DNA of 10,336 bases from Saprospiraceae bacterium (GCA_021739805.1 JAIPBB010000190.1:1-10336), one strand, 5' to 3'. Positions 1 to 7,687 are shown, counted from the first letter of the stretch. Program-made: numbers and translations. The notes: generated by a model not told the origin, from the letters alone.

Positions 1-132
1 ATAAAAGGGAAATACTTGCAGCTATATCTTGATGAATTTTGCTACAAATTAAATCGTAGATACTTCGGGGATAGGTTGTTTGATAGGCTTGCTATTGCAA
101 TGTCTAATAATTACTGGTACAATAACGAATAA
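1..132 (+). CDS. IS1595/ISXO2-like transposase, C-terminal end (partial)
   Basis: The first 132 bases are an open frame of 43 codons ending in TAA; the 5' part lies outside the window. The translation carries the motif LQLYLDEFCYKLNRRYFGDRLFDRL, seen here as YLDEFCYKLNRR followed by FGDRLFDRL. This is the characteristic C-terminal tail of ISXO2-like (IS1595 family) DDE transposases, which is known family knowledge. The catalytic residues would be upstream and cannot be judged, so it is unknown whether the element is intact. No obvious terminal inverted repeat lies in the 14 bp before the next gene. Confidence in the family is high from the tail alone; activity is unknown. Confidence 0.83.
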   Translation: MKGKYLQLYLDEFCYKLNRRYFGDRLFDRLAIAMSNNYWYNNE

Positions 133-146
133 GCAAATATTTCAAT

Positions 147-824
147 ATGAAAACAAATTGTGGAAACTGTATTTTTAAATCATCTGCAGTAAAGTCATTA
201 AATTCTAATGAGTTAGTAGAGTTAAGCAATAATTGTGTACAAATTGATTTTGAAAAAGGTGATGTTATTTTTAAACAAGGAGCAATATCATCAAATATTA
301 TTTATTTAAAATCAGGGCTTGTAAAAGTTCATATTAAAGGACCTTATAAAGAACAAATAATTAATATTACAAAAGCACCAACATATTTAGGTATTCCATC
401 ATGCTTTAATAATAAAATCAATGAATATTCAGCTACAGCAATAGAAAAAGCTGATGTTTGTTTCATTGATGTTAATTTATTTAAAGATTTTATTTATAAA
501 GGTGATGAATTTGCTTATGAAATTATTGTTGAATTGTGCCGAAGCAATGTTAATACATATAAAAAATGTGTAAACAGAACTCAAAAGCAAATACATGGTC
601 GTGTGGCAGAAGCATTATTATTTTTACATAAAGACATTTATAAAAATAAAAATATAGACCTTCCAATATCAAGAAATGAATTTGCAAGTTTAGTTGACAC
701 CTCACGAGAAAGTATTTGCCGGATTTTAAGTCAATTTAATAATGATGGAATTATTAAATTAAGCGGAAACAATTGTGAACTCTTAAATGAAGATTTATTG
801 ATAAAAATAAGTAAAAACGGGTAA
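147..824 (+). CDS. Crp/Fnr-family transcriptional regulator
   Basis: A 225-residue cytoplasmic regulator, the usual length for the family. The N-terminal cyclic-nucleotide-binding-like beta-roll spans about residues 18-115 (FEKGDVIFKQG near 35-45, the LKSGLVKV strand near 54-61). A dimerisation helix follows at about 120-160, and a winged helix-turn-helix at about 172-205 (ISRNEFASLVDTSRESICRI). In the recognition helix E188 and R192 match E209 and R213 of E. coli FNR. C5 and C8 form a CxxC at the N terminus, and C105 aligns with FNR C122. The ATG at 147 is chosen because it keeps this CxxC. No clear ribosome-binding site or TAnnTTTG promoter is seen, so it may be read through from the transposase 14 bp upstream. 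It would bind DNA in response to a small molecule or redox signal; its targets are unknown. Confidence 0.9.
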   Translation: MKTNCGNCIFKSSAVKSLNSNELVELSNNCVQIDFEKGDVIFKQGAISSNIIYLKSGLVKVHIKGPYKEQIINITKAPTYLGIPSCFNNKINEYSATAIEKADVCFIDVNLFKDFIYKGDEFAYEIIVELCRSNVNTYKKCVNRTQKQIHGRVAEALLFLHKDIYKNKNIDLPISRNEFASLVDTSRESICRILSQFNNDGIIKLSGNNCELLNEDLLIKISKNG

Positions 825-947
825 TTTATAACTACATGTTAATCTGGCTTTTATAAATTAAGAAGAACATTAGTTTTCTTGCAGACACCATTTAGTAAAA
901 ACCCGTCTTCGCCTTCTCCTTAGCCTTCTCCTTAGCCTAATTTCAAC
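825..947. other. convergent intergenic spacer with weak hairpin
   Basis: This spacer separates the regulator and the convergent T9SS gene. A weak hairpin (860-868 with 873-880, loop ATTA, one bulged G) could end transcription on either strand, but it is AT-rich and its U-tracts are poor. The rest is AT-rich until the 12-bp repeat block at 911-938, described separately. Confidence 0.35.
911..938. repeat. short tandem repeat, 12-bp unit (2.3 copies)
   Basis: GCCTTCTCCTTA is repeated exactly at 911-922 and 923-934, followed by GCCT. On the minus strand it reads TAAGGAGAAGGC, rich in purines and containing AAGGCT words. It begins about 10 bp after the stop codon of the minus-strand T9SS gene. 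Related AAGGCT words occur after the transporter gene at 7543-7565. The function is unknown. Confidence 0.7.
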
Positions 948-3377
948 CTACTTCGCTACAATAATTTTAGCAAGCTTTTGAGAAGAATCACTTTTAAACT
1001 CAAGAAAATAAACTCCTGAATTAATGTCATTAAGAGGAAGCTGAATAAAATTTTCACCTTTTTGAAAATTCATATTACCGAAGTTTTTTACTATTTGTCC
1101 ATTAACATTTAGCAATCTGAAACTTGCTTTTCCGGTTTTATTAAGTTCGAAAACAATATTTGCAATATTGCTAACAGGATTTGGGAAGACCTTTAAATTA
1201 TCTGAATTTTTATCAATTTTCTCAATACTATAAGGAATCATATAAGAAATAATCGAATAGTCAGCAGTATCAGTATTTCCTTGCCAATATTCCAAATTAA
1301 ATTTCATTGACTCGAAGAAAGTATAACGAACCATCGCAGCACTCTCCAACCTGATAAGCATAACACCTTCGCTTTGTCCGTCAATGCTTCCATCCGAAGC
1401 GAATGGACATTTTCCCATAATGATTTGACCGTTTTGGTCAGTGGTGAACTGAAGGTCGGGAATACTATCAAAATATTTTGGATATTGCCCATACAAGCCA
1501 TAAGTGGATTGAAAAACCTTAACATCAGCATTTGTAATTAAATACCCATTTTGGTCGCGAAAAGTAAATCGATTATGATTTGGCAAATCATTCATAAAAG
1601 CACCTTCATTTGCAGGAGAAACATAATTCCCCGAAACTGCCCTATGACCTGAAATCAAATTTAAAGCTGCTGCACTATATTCATCAATATAAGAATAATG
1701 CTGATTCATCAAACCATCGATGCTTGCAAAATAAACTGTTGTATCCGCCAAAAAAGGCATCATATTAGTTCCCGAAATAAAATCACCGTATTCTTTAATA
1801 TTTACAGCACTTCCAAGAGTGTCATCATATACGTTAAAACCAAAAATATCAATCAAATATCTTGCTTTCCCAAGTTCATATAAAATTGAGTCCTGTCGGT
1901 AAAATGGATTGGTTACATAAGCATGATTTTTATCGTCATAAAGTCCGTCAGAGATCAAACTTGCAGGAAAGCCATAAGTTAAATCAGCAATGCTGTCATT
2001 AACATTTGGCTGTCTCGATGGCGAGTTACCACCGGAAAAAGGAAGGAAATTATTAGGAACAACAATAATACTGTCAATTCTTAGCCTGTCTTCCACTCCA
2101 TTTGGTGATGCAGGATAAATTGCATCAGGAAAAAAGCTATTCCATCTGTCAATATGGTAATTAGCCCAGTCTTCCCAACAATTTCTATCTCTGTTTAATT
2201 TATATTGGTTTTGTTTAAAGTAACTATAAACGTCTTGCTCTACATAAAAATTCACAGCCAATGCATCTGTGTAAATTTCAAGAGTATTATTGTTTTCCTG
2301 CTCCTCGCTATGCCATTTATCTGTATCAATTATGAATTCTATTGTATCTCTTTTAAAAGACCAATTTCTGTTTAAGTCAAAAGGCTTAAATTCACTTGCA
2401 TTAAAATTAACAACTCCTGAATCAATTTCAACTCCATTTAAAAGCCATTTATATTCAATGTCCTGAATAGAATTTGTTGCCCAGTTTTTCACATAAGCAC
2501 GCCATGTAATATTTTGTCCGATTGTAGGCCATCCTTCAGTTTCAGGATTTGAGCTATTCGCTACATATTTAATCTCGGGTAATCTTTTAATATAACAAAC
2601 GGTAAAATCCTGCTGATATGGGTCATTAGTAACAGTAACTTCCATAGTGTCAATAAAACTTCCAAATTGAGCAATGATTAAAGAAGTTCCTTTTGCATGA
2701 CCTGTAACCCAACCCAATGTGTCAACTGTTGCAACTGTTGTATTTGATGAAGTCCAGCTTACATTAGAAAGAATATTAAATGCTAAATCACCATCAAATC
2801 CAAGAAATGTATATCGAATCCTGTTATTAAGATAAACCAGGTCTCTTGCCGCTTGAATTTTAGCTGAATCCAAATTGAAATTTAAATAAGCATGCAATTC
2901 CCATTCGGTAGGATGAACTTTGTTATCTCCGGTGGTTTTTTGAATAGTCATCCTGACATATTTTGCAGTATCAGGATTAAAAGGCAGATTTTCCCAAACC
3001 CATCCCTGAAGTGAATTTTGATTTGTAAGTAAATTATAAGTGCCAACAGCACTATCAAGGTCGGGAAGGGTTTCAGCCGATTCCAATGTCCACCAGCCAT
3101 CGCCCCAGGTGTGAAGCAAATTCGATTGGATAAAAACAAAAGAAGTATCAAATTCAAGAGTTATAATAAATGGATTTACACCGGCTGTGCGTGCTAAAGA
3201 ACTTTCATCATAATCAAAAATATCATCCAGATTTCCTAAATCAAAATTGGCATTTTTTGTAATGTTTACAGTATTATTCTGTCGCATACTATTGATATCA
3301 AGAGATACAATATTCTGCGCAGAAATCGAGAATGAGATTAATATTATTGAGAATATTAATTGAAGTTTATGGTTCAT
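948..3377 (-). CDS. secreted multidomain protein with T9SS type A sorting domain
   Basis: An 809-residue exported protein. Residues 1-20 are a signal peptide (hydrophobic run LIFSIILISFSISA, cleavage near AQ). Residues about 65-165 resemble a discoidin/F5-8 type C fold (TAKYVRMTIQ near 137-146). A bacterial Ig-like (BIG2) domain lies at about 180-250 (VSWTSSNTTVATVD). A CARDB-like adhesion domain lies at about 262-378. The central region, about 380-590, contains LYELGKARYLIDIFGF (499-514) and a DEYSAAALNLISGHR stretch. A transthyretin/carboxypeptidase-regulatory-like beta domain follows at about 600-690. The end (729-809, starting VFPNPVSN) is a T9SS type A sorting domain, so the protein should reach the cell surface or medium. 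The central region recalls large Bacteroidota proteins with a HELGH zinc site, but both histidines are replaced here. Substrate and catalytic activity are unknown. It is convergent with the Crp/Fnr gene and has a TAnnTTTG box just upstream. Confidence 0.9.
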   Translation of the reverse strand: MNHKLQLIFSIILISFSISAQNIVSLDINSMRQNNTVNITKNANFDLGNLDDIFDYDESSLARTAGVNPFIITLEFDTSFVFIQSNLLHTWGDGWWTLESAETLPDLDSAVGTYNLLTNQNSLQGWVWENLPFNPDTAKYVRMTIQKTTGDNKVHPTEWELHAYLNFNLDSAKIQAARDLVYLNNRIRYTFLGFDGDLAFNILSNVSWTSSNTTVATVDTLGWVTGHAKGTSLIIAQFGSFIDTMEVTVTNDPYQQDFTVCYIKRLPEIKYVANSSNPETEGWPTIGQNITWRAYVKNWATNSIQDIEYKWLLNGVEIDSGVVNFNASEFKPFDLNRNWSFKRDTIEFIIDTDKWHSEEQENNNTLEIYTDALAVNFYVEQDVYSYFKQNQYKLNRDRNCWEDWANYHIDRWNSFFPDAIYPASPNGVEDRLRIDSIIVVPNNFLPFSGGNSPSRQPNVNDSIADLTYGFPASLISDGLYDDKNHAYVTNPFYRQDSILYELGKARYLIDIFGFNVYDDTLGSAVNIKEYGDFISGTNMMPFLADTTVYFASIDGLMNQHYSYIDEYSAAALNLISGHRAVSGNYVSPANEGAFMNDLPNHNRFTFRDQNGYLITNADVKVFQSTYGLYGQYPKYFDSIPDLQFTTDQNGQIIMGKCPFASDGSIDGQSEGVMLIRLESAAMVRYTFFESMKFNLEYWQGNTDTADYSIISYMIPYSIEKIDKNSDNLKVFPNPVSNIANIVFELNKTGKASFRLLNVNGQIVKNFGNMNFQKGENFIQLPLNDINSGVYFLEFKSDSSQKLAKIIVAK

Positions 3378-3866
3378 GTGCTTAGTATTATAAGAAAGGC
3401 AAATATAATGGAATTATTATTACGAAATTAAAGTCAGTAAGAGACAATTTTTAAAAGTACAAACTCTTCCAAAATTCTAACAAACTGTTTTACATTTTGA
3501 AAAGTAAATTCCAAAAATCAAGTATCAAAAAACAAACAATATCCAAATAACAAAGGATTAAATTCCAAACCGGTCAATTCCAGCTTGTCAATTTATAAAA
3601 GAACAACTTAATTTAGATTTTGAATTCCATAGGATTATGAAATCAGATTGTTAATAGAGTAAATCACATTTTTCATCAAGCAAATGTGTGAAAAATTACA
3701 AAAATTGTAGAAAAGTAAAGGAAATTTGATTTAAGAACAAGCCTGTCCCGTTTACGAAGTGTCGGGAGATTAACAATTTAAGATTTTTTATGTAATTGGC
3801 GATGAAACAACACATCTGAAATCAAATATATGCAATCTTTAATCCTAAAATCATCAATTCATACGT
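3378..3866. other. 489-bp AT-rich spacer without a gene
   Basis: No credible coding frame is seen. Apart from the promoter box near the left end, the block around 3465-3600 is rich in degenerate words: AAATTCCAAA occurs exactly at 3506-3515 and 3560-3569, with TTCCAAAA and ATCCAAAT variants nearby. A small hairpin, TCCCG/CGGGA (3746-3750 with 3763-3767, 12-nt loop), lies about 100 nt past the arcA stop. It has no following U-tract, so it is a weak terminator candidate. The remainder shows nothing I can name. Confidence 0.5.
3400..3407 (-). promoter_or_regulatory. putative Bacteroidota -7 promoter element (TATATTTG)
   Basis: TATATTTG on the minus strand matches the TAnnTTTG -7 consensus of Bacteroidota and sits 23 bp before the ATG of the T9SS gene ending at 948. 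It would give a leader of about 15 nt. A convincing TTTG -33 element is not seen at the expected spacing. Confidence 0.5.
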
Positions 3867-5138
3867 TTACCAATCCACCCTTTTCCTCGCCACCGGCATA
3901 GTCATACATCTGGCTCCACCTCCACCTCTTGACAATTCAGAACCTTTAATTGTAACTACACATTTATTATAAGAATGAACATCCACCTTGTCGTTTATAA
4001 TGTCTTTAGCGTCCAGAATTTCAAAACCAAATTTATTCATTTCATTAAGAGTGTAGGTATTTCGGTCGTAGCCAATTACTTTTCCGGGAGCAAGAGCAAA
4101 AAAGTTTGCTCCACTATGCCATTGTTCTCTTTCCTGAACATATAAATCGGAACGACCACCACACGAAATTGGCTCCAAATCCATACCTAAGCCTGATAGA
4201 GCCGAAAGTAAATTTTTCTCTTCCTTTATTGAAACTACTTTCCCGTTTTCAATATGAATGTGAATACATAAAAATCTGCTGGAGTTTAGAATCAAAGGTT
4301 CGAAAATCATGCATTGAGCCTTATCAATAAAAGTAAAAACCATATCGAGATGAATAAAAGATTCAGGTTTGTAAGGCAGTTCCTGAACCAAAATATGTTT
4401 GCTGCCATTAGTTTCTTTAATAGCATTCACAATTGCATCAATTCCTTGTGGGGTAGTTCGAACACTATTTCCTATAATTAAAATATCCTCCCTGGCAACC
4501 AAAACATCGCCGCCTTCAAAAGTAGCTTGGTTTTCAGAGTGATTGCTGGCAGAAAGGTTGACAGTTTTTGCATTGAATTTTGGATGATTGTCAAAAATGG
4601 CTTGCATAATTAATGCTTCTCTTTCTCGCACTTTGTTTGCCATATTGCTAATCAACACCTTGTTGCGAACCGTAACAGAAGCATCACGCATATAAAAGAA
4701 ATTATGCAAAGGCTGCAAAGAATATCTTTCATCACTTAAATATCCGGTGAGTGTATCTTTTTTTAATGGAACACCTTCAATTATTTGTCTTGCAAATTCA
4801 TCACTCTCAAGATTCAATAAATAATCGTTAAGGTTGCAAATGTTCTCATTAGTACAAAGTTTTTGAATAATACTCCTTTTTACATTCTCATCAGTAACAA
4901 TATCTTTCAACAAATCCTTAACTTGAAACGTTGCAGCGAATTTGTTTAATATTTTCTCTAACTCAGAATATTCAGACTGTGCAACAGATAGATTTAAAAT
5001 ATCGCTGTATAATGCTCTTTCAGCATTTTTTGGAGTCATATTTTCAACTTCTGAACCAGGTCGGTGAAGAATAACAGCTTCTAATTCTCCTATTTCGGAG
5101 TTCACATTTATGTCGATTTTTTCCTGCATAATATGCAT
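3867..5138 (-). CDS. arcA: arginine deiminase
   Basis: Hydrolyses L-arginine to L-citrulline and ammonia in the cytoplasm, the first step of the arginine deiminase pathway. The 423 residues are close to the usual ~410. All expected guanidino-group-enzyme landmarks are present: LHRPGSEVENMTP (25-36), YMRDAS with D152, FEGGDV (207-212) with E208, HLD with H263 and D265, the EQWHSGANFFALAPG block, and the catalytic cysteine C411 in GGGGARCMTMP. A helical insertion at about 75-145 is typical of bacterial arginine deiminases rather than agmatine or peptidyl-arginine deiminases. There is no signal peptide. The first ATG (5138) gives MHIMQEK; the ATG three codons later (5129) is equally plausible and fits family N termini slightly better. 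No carbamoyltransferase or carbamate kinase gene is adjacent, so the gene stands alone and diverges from the cation-chloride transporter. Confidence 0.95.
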   Translation of the reverse strand: MHIMQEKIDINVNSEIGELEAVILHRPGSEVENMTPKNAERALYSDILNLSVAQSEYSELEKILNKFAATFQVKDLLKDIVTDENVKRSIIQKLCTNENICNLNDYLLNLESDEFARQIIEGVPLKKDTLTGYLSDERYSLQPLHNFFYMRDASVTVRNKVLISNMANKVREREALIMQAIFDNHPKFNAKTVNLSASNHSENQATFEGGDVLVAREDILIIGNSVRTTPQGIDAIVNAIKETNGSKHILVQELPYKPESFIHLDMVFTFIDKAQCMIFEPLILNSSRFLCIHIHIENGKVVSIKEEKNLLSALSGLGMDLEPISCGGRSDLYVQEREQWHSGANFFALAPGKVIGYDRNTYTLNEMNKFGFEILDAKDIINDKVDVHSYNKCVVTIKGSELSRGGGGARCMTMPVARKRVDW

Positions 5139-5173
5139 TAATAAGTTAATTTTCTGATAATTAAATTTTTCTG

Positions 5174-5181
5174 CAAAATTA
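5174..5181 (-). promoter_or_regulatory. putative -7 promoter element for arcA (TAATTTTG)
   Basis: TAATTTTG on the minus strand matches TAnnTTTG and lies about 35 bp before the first possible arcA start. Only the -7 box is supported; no well-spaced -33 box is visible in this AT-rich stretch. Confidence 0.42.
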
Positions 5182-5239
5182 GTTTTTTTATTCAGCTTAA
5201 ATTAGTGTTCAAATTAATTTTTTTTTAAAATTAAAATTA

Positions 5240-5247
5240 TAAATTTG
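5240..5247 (+). promoter_or_regulatory. putative -7 promoter element for the CCC transporter (TAAATTTG)
   Basis: TAAATTTG matches TAnnTTTG and lies 32 bp before the ATG at 5280, giving a leader of about 25 nt. An AAAGGG run (5266-5271) nine bases before the ATG is a possible weak Shine-Dalgarno sequence. The arcA box faces the other way about 60 bp to the left, so one regulator site could affect both genes. Confidence 0.47.
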
Positions 5248-5279
5248 TTGACACTGCATATAACGAAAGGGACTATAAA

Positions 5280-7505
5280 ATGAAACAAGAAACAAAAAAA
5301 ATAGGTTTCGGAACAACTCCGGTATTCCTTACTGCAATTTCTACTATTCTGGGTGCAATTCTTTTTCTTCGTTTTGGCTATGCTGTCGGGACGCTTGGCT
5401 TTGTTGGGGTTTTACTAATCATTTTGATTGGTCATATGATTACAATTCCAACCTCCCTGGCATTATCCGAAATTGCAACTAACACACGTGTTGAAGGTGG
5501 TGGAGAATATTTTATTATTTCACGTTCCTTCGGTTTAAACATAGGTGCTACGATTGGAATTGCCTTGTATATGTCGCAGGCGATTAGTGTGGCTTTTTAT
5601 GTGATAGCTTTTACTGAGGCTTTTGAACCTTTTTTCTCTTGGTTTCATAATTCTTTTGGTTGGGAGCTACCACGACAAGTAATTAGTTTGCCTGCCATGG
5701 GTTTATTATCCCTTCTGATTTTAAAAAAAGGAGCTAATATGGGAATGAAAGCTCTTTATATTGTTGTTGCAATTCTTGCTATTTCACTGGTTTTGTTTTT
5801 TCTTGGAAAAACTGATTATCAACAAACTCATAGTTTTAGCCTATTTTCCGGCTCAATGAAAAACATGGGTAATTTCTTTGTTGTTTTTGCAATTTGTTTT
5901 CCTGCATTTACAGGAATGACTGCGGGTGTAGGGCTTTCGGGTGATTTAAAAGATCCATCAAAATCAATCCCGATTGGTACTGTTCTAGCAACAGTTTGTG
6001 GAATGATAATTTATATTTTTATTGCATGGAAAATGACCGCTTCAGCAAGCTCCGAAGATTTAATAAACAATCAATTAATCATGAGTGATATTGCTTTGTT
6101 TGGTATTATAATAATACCGATTGGTCTGGCAGCCTCAACAATTTCATCTGCATTAGGCTCAATAATGGTTGCACCCCGAACCCTTCAAGCATTAGCTTCA
6201 GATCAATCCTTCCCTTTTAAAAAAATCAATAATGCATTATCAAAAGGAAAAGCTGTGAATAATGAACCCTTTAATGCCTCTATTGTTACCTGTATTATTG
6301 CCTTTGCTTTTGTTGCAATGGGCAGTGTTAATGCTGTTGCTGAAATAATTTCAATGTTTTTTATGCTAACCTACGGTTCACTTTGTCTTATATCATTTTT
6401 AAATCACTTTGGAGCAGACCCATCATACCGACCAACATTTAAAACGAAATGGTTTTTATCACTAATTGGCTTTTTAATGTGTTTATGGATGATGTTTAAA
6501 ATAAATGCCGGCTACGCTTTTTCAGCAATTATTTTAATGTTCTTTATCTATTTATATATAAGTCGCTATCATAAAGACAGAGGAGGAATGGAAGCCATTT
6601 TCCGTGGAGCAATGTTTCAATTAAGTCGAAAACTACATGTTTTTTTACAACAAACAAAAAAATCAAGCAAACAATCAACCTGGAGACCATCGGCAATTTG
6701 TATTACTAAAAGCTCTTTCGAAAGTGAAAAGGCTTTAAATCTTATGAATTGGATTTCGTTTAAATATGGTTTCGGTAGTTATATTCACCTGATTGATGGC
6801 TATTACTCAAAGGCATCACATAAACAGGCAGAAGAACTTTTAGAAAAACTAATTGAAATTTCAGAACTTAAAAAAAGCAATGTTTATCTTGATACTATTA
6901 TTTCACCTTCCTACACATCTGCAATAGCTCAAATAATACAATTACCAAGCATTTCAGGGCTTGAAAATAATATGATTGTTTTTGAATTTGAAAAACATAA
7001 TCCTATTAATCTTCAGCAAATCGTTGAAAATTATTCTCTTATTCATGCAGGAGATAATGATATTTGCATTTTAAGTTATACAGAAAAAGAAACTATATTC
7101 AAAAAAGGCATTCATGTTTGGATAAAGTCAACCGATTATGAAAATTCGAACCTTATGATATTGCTTAGTTATATTATTCTTGGTCATCCCGACTGGAAAA
7201 AAGCCAAAATAACAATATTTGATATTTGTAAAAAGGAAGAGATTGAAGCAACTCACGAATTATTACATGACTTAGTTCAAACAGGTCGTCTCCCAATTAG
7301 TTCGCATAATATTGAAATTATTAGCCAAGAAGCAAATGTAAGTTCAAAATCCCTAATAAATCAAAAGTCTGCAGGTGCAGCATTAACTTTAATAGGTTTC
7401 CGAAGCGAACAATTAAAACATGTTGGAACCGATTTGTTTAAAGGCTATGATAATGTGGGGGATATTTTATTTGTTAATGCTCATAAGAAGAGGGAGATTG
7501 AGTAA
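5280..7505 (+). CDS. cation-chloride cotransporter (SLC12/CCC-like, Na-K-Cl type)
   Basis: A 741-residue inner-membrane symporter of the APC superfamily. About 12 membrane segments fill residues 13-430; a cytosolic domain fills 440-741. CCC-specific motifs are visible: NTRVEGGGEYFIISRSFG (68-85), CFPAFTGMTAGVGLSGDLKDP (206-226) and SSALGSIMVAPRTLQAL (289-305). Y107, P208 and T211 align with the K+ ligands of animal NKCC1 (Y305, P417, T420 in zebrafish), and S289-S290 with its TM8 Na+-site serines; alignment is from memory. The C-terminal part also follows the animal pattern: WRPSAICIT (468-476), GLENNMIVFEF (560-570), and HVWIKS...LLSYIILGHPDWKKAKITIF (612-647). Substrates are therefore probably Na+, K+ and Cl-, though amino-acid transport cannot be excluded. 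It is transcribed alone, divergent from arcA. Confidence 0.87.
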   Translation: MKQETKKIGFGTTPVFLTAISTILGAILFLRFGYAVGTLGFVGVLLIILIGHMITIPTSLALSEIATNTRVEGGGEYFIISRSFGLNIGATIGIALYMSQAISVAFYVIAFTEAFEPFFSWFHNSFGWELPRQVISLPAMGLLSLLILKKGANMGMKALYIVVAILAISLVLFFLGKTDYQQTHSFSLFSGSMKNMGNFFVVFAICFPAFTGMTAGVGLSGDLKDPSKSIPIGTVLATVCGMIIYIFIAWKMTASASSEDLINNQLIMSDIALFGIIIIPIGLAASTISSALGSIMVAPRTLQALASDQSFPFKKINNALSKGKAVNNEPFNASIVTCIIAFAFVAMGSVNAVAEIISMFFMLTYGSLCLISFLNHFGADPSYRPTFKTKWFLSLIGFLMCLWMMFKINAGYAFSAIILMFFIYLYISRYHKDRGGMEAIFRGAMFQLSRKLHVFLQQTKKSSKQSTWRPSAICITKSSFESEKALNLMNWISFKYGFGSYIHLIDGYYSKASHKQAEELLEKLIEISELKKSNVYLDTIISPSYTSAIAQIIQLPSISGLENNMIVFEFEKHNPINLQQIVENYSLIHAGDNDICILSYTEKETIFKKGIHVWIKSTDYENSNLMILLSYIILGHPDWKKAKITIFDICKKEEIEATHELLHDLVQTGRLPISSHNIEIISQEANVSSKSLINQKSAGAALTLIGFRSEQLKHVGTDLFKGYDNVGDILFVNAHKKREIE

Positions 7506-7542
7506 GTAGGGCAGTAGGCAAAAGGAAAAAGTCGAAAGTAGA

Positions 7543-7565
7543 AAGGCTAAGGCTAAGGCTAAGGC
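7543..7565 (+). repeat. AAGGCT hexamer tandem repeat (3.8 copies)
   Basis: AAGGCT repeats three times without error and is followed by AAGGC. It lies 38 bp after the transporter stop codon, with purine-rich derivatives on both sides. The same hexamer occurs, in the same orientation relative to the upstream gene, after the T9SS gene ending at 948. Confidence 0.75.
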
Positions 7566-7607
7566 GAAATGGAAAAGGCAAAAGTAACATAGTCGTACTA
7601 GTCAGAC

Positions 7608-7666
7608 CGAGTGCCACGCATTGATGAAATAAGAATTTAGCAAGAAATTAACAGCGTGGCGTATCG
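7608..7666. repeat. imperfect inverted repeat (CGAGTGCCACGC / GCGTGGCGTATCG)
   Basis: The 7-bp arms GCCACGC (7613-7619) and GCGTGGC (7654-7660) are perfectly complementary across 34 nt. With a one-base bulge and a mismatch the stem extends to CGA/TCG at 7608 and 7666. It is GC-rich against an AT-rich background, so it is unlikely to be chance alone. It resembles REP-like or long-stem RNA elements, but I recognise no named family. Confidence 0.5.
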
Positions 7667-7672
7667 AGTTTA

Positions 7673-7687
7673 CCCACCTCTGGTGGG
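7673..7687. terminator. perfect 6-bp hairpin CCCACC-TCT-GGTGGG
   Basis: CCCACC (7673-7678), loop TCT, GGTGGG (7682-7687). It is a stable GC-rich hairpin between two convergent genes and may stop transcription from either side. Neither strand has a strong U-tract directly after it, so the terminator reading is tentative; it may instead be part of the repeat element. Confidence 0.35.

Noticed and set aside
911..938. CRISPR-like repeats
   Set aside because: The 12-bp units are directly adjacent with no spacers, and no cas genes are present.
3746..3767. Intrinsic terminator of arcA
   Set aside because: The stem is only 5 bp with a 12-nt loop, lies about 100 nt past the stop and lacks a U-tract; it is mentioned only within the spacer entry.
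4106..4330. Plus-strand open frame opposite arcA
   Set aside because: It lies entirely within the strongly conserved arginine deiminase coding sequence and its translation resembles no known family.
3867..5138. Secreted peptidyl-arginine deiminase
   Set aside because: There is no signal peptide or T9SS sorting domain, and the helical insertion plus the GGGGARCMTMP end fit free-arginine deiminase.
5280..7505. Arginine/ornithine antiporter (ArcD-like), suggested by the neighbouring arginine deiminase
   Set aside because: The GGGEYFIISRSFG, FPAFTGMTAG and SGDLKDP motifs and the long cytosolic C-terminal domain fit cation-chloride cotransporters; ArcD-type antiporters are shorter and lack that domain.
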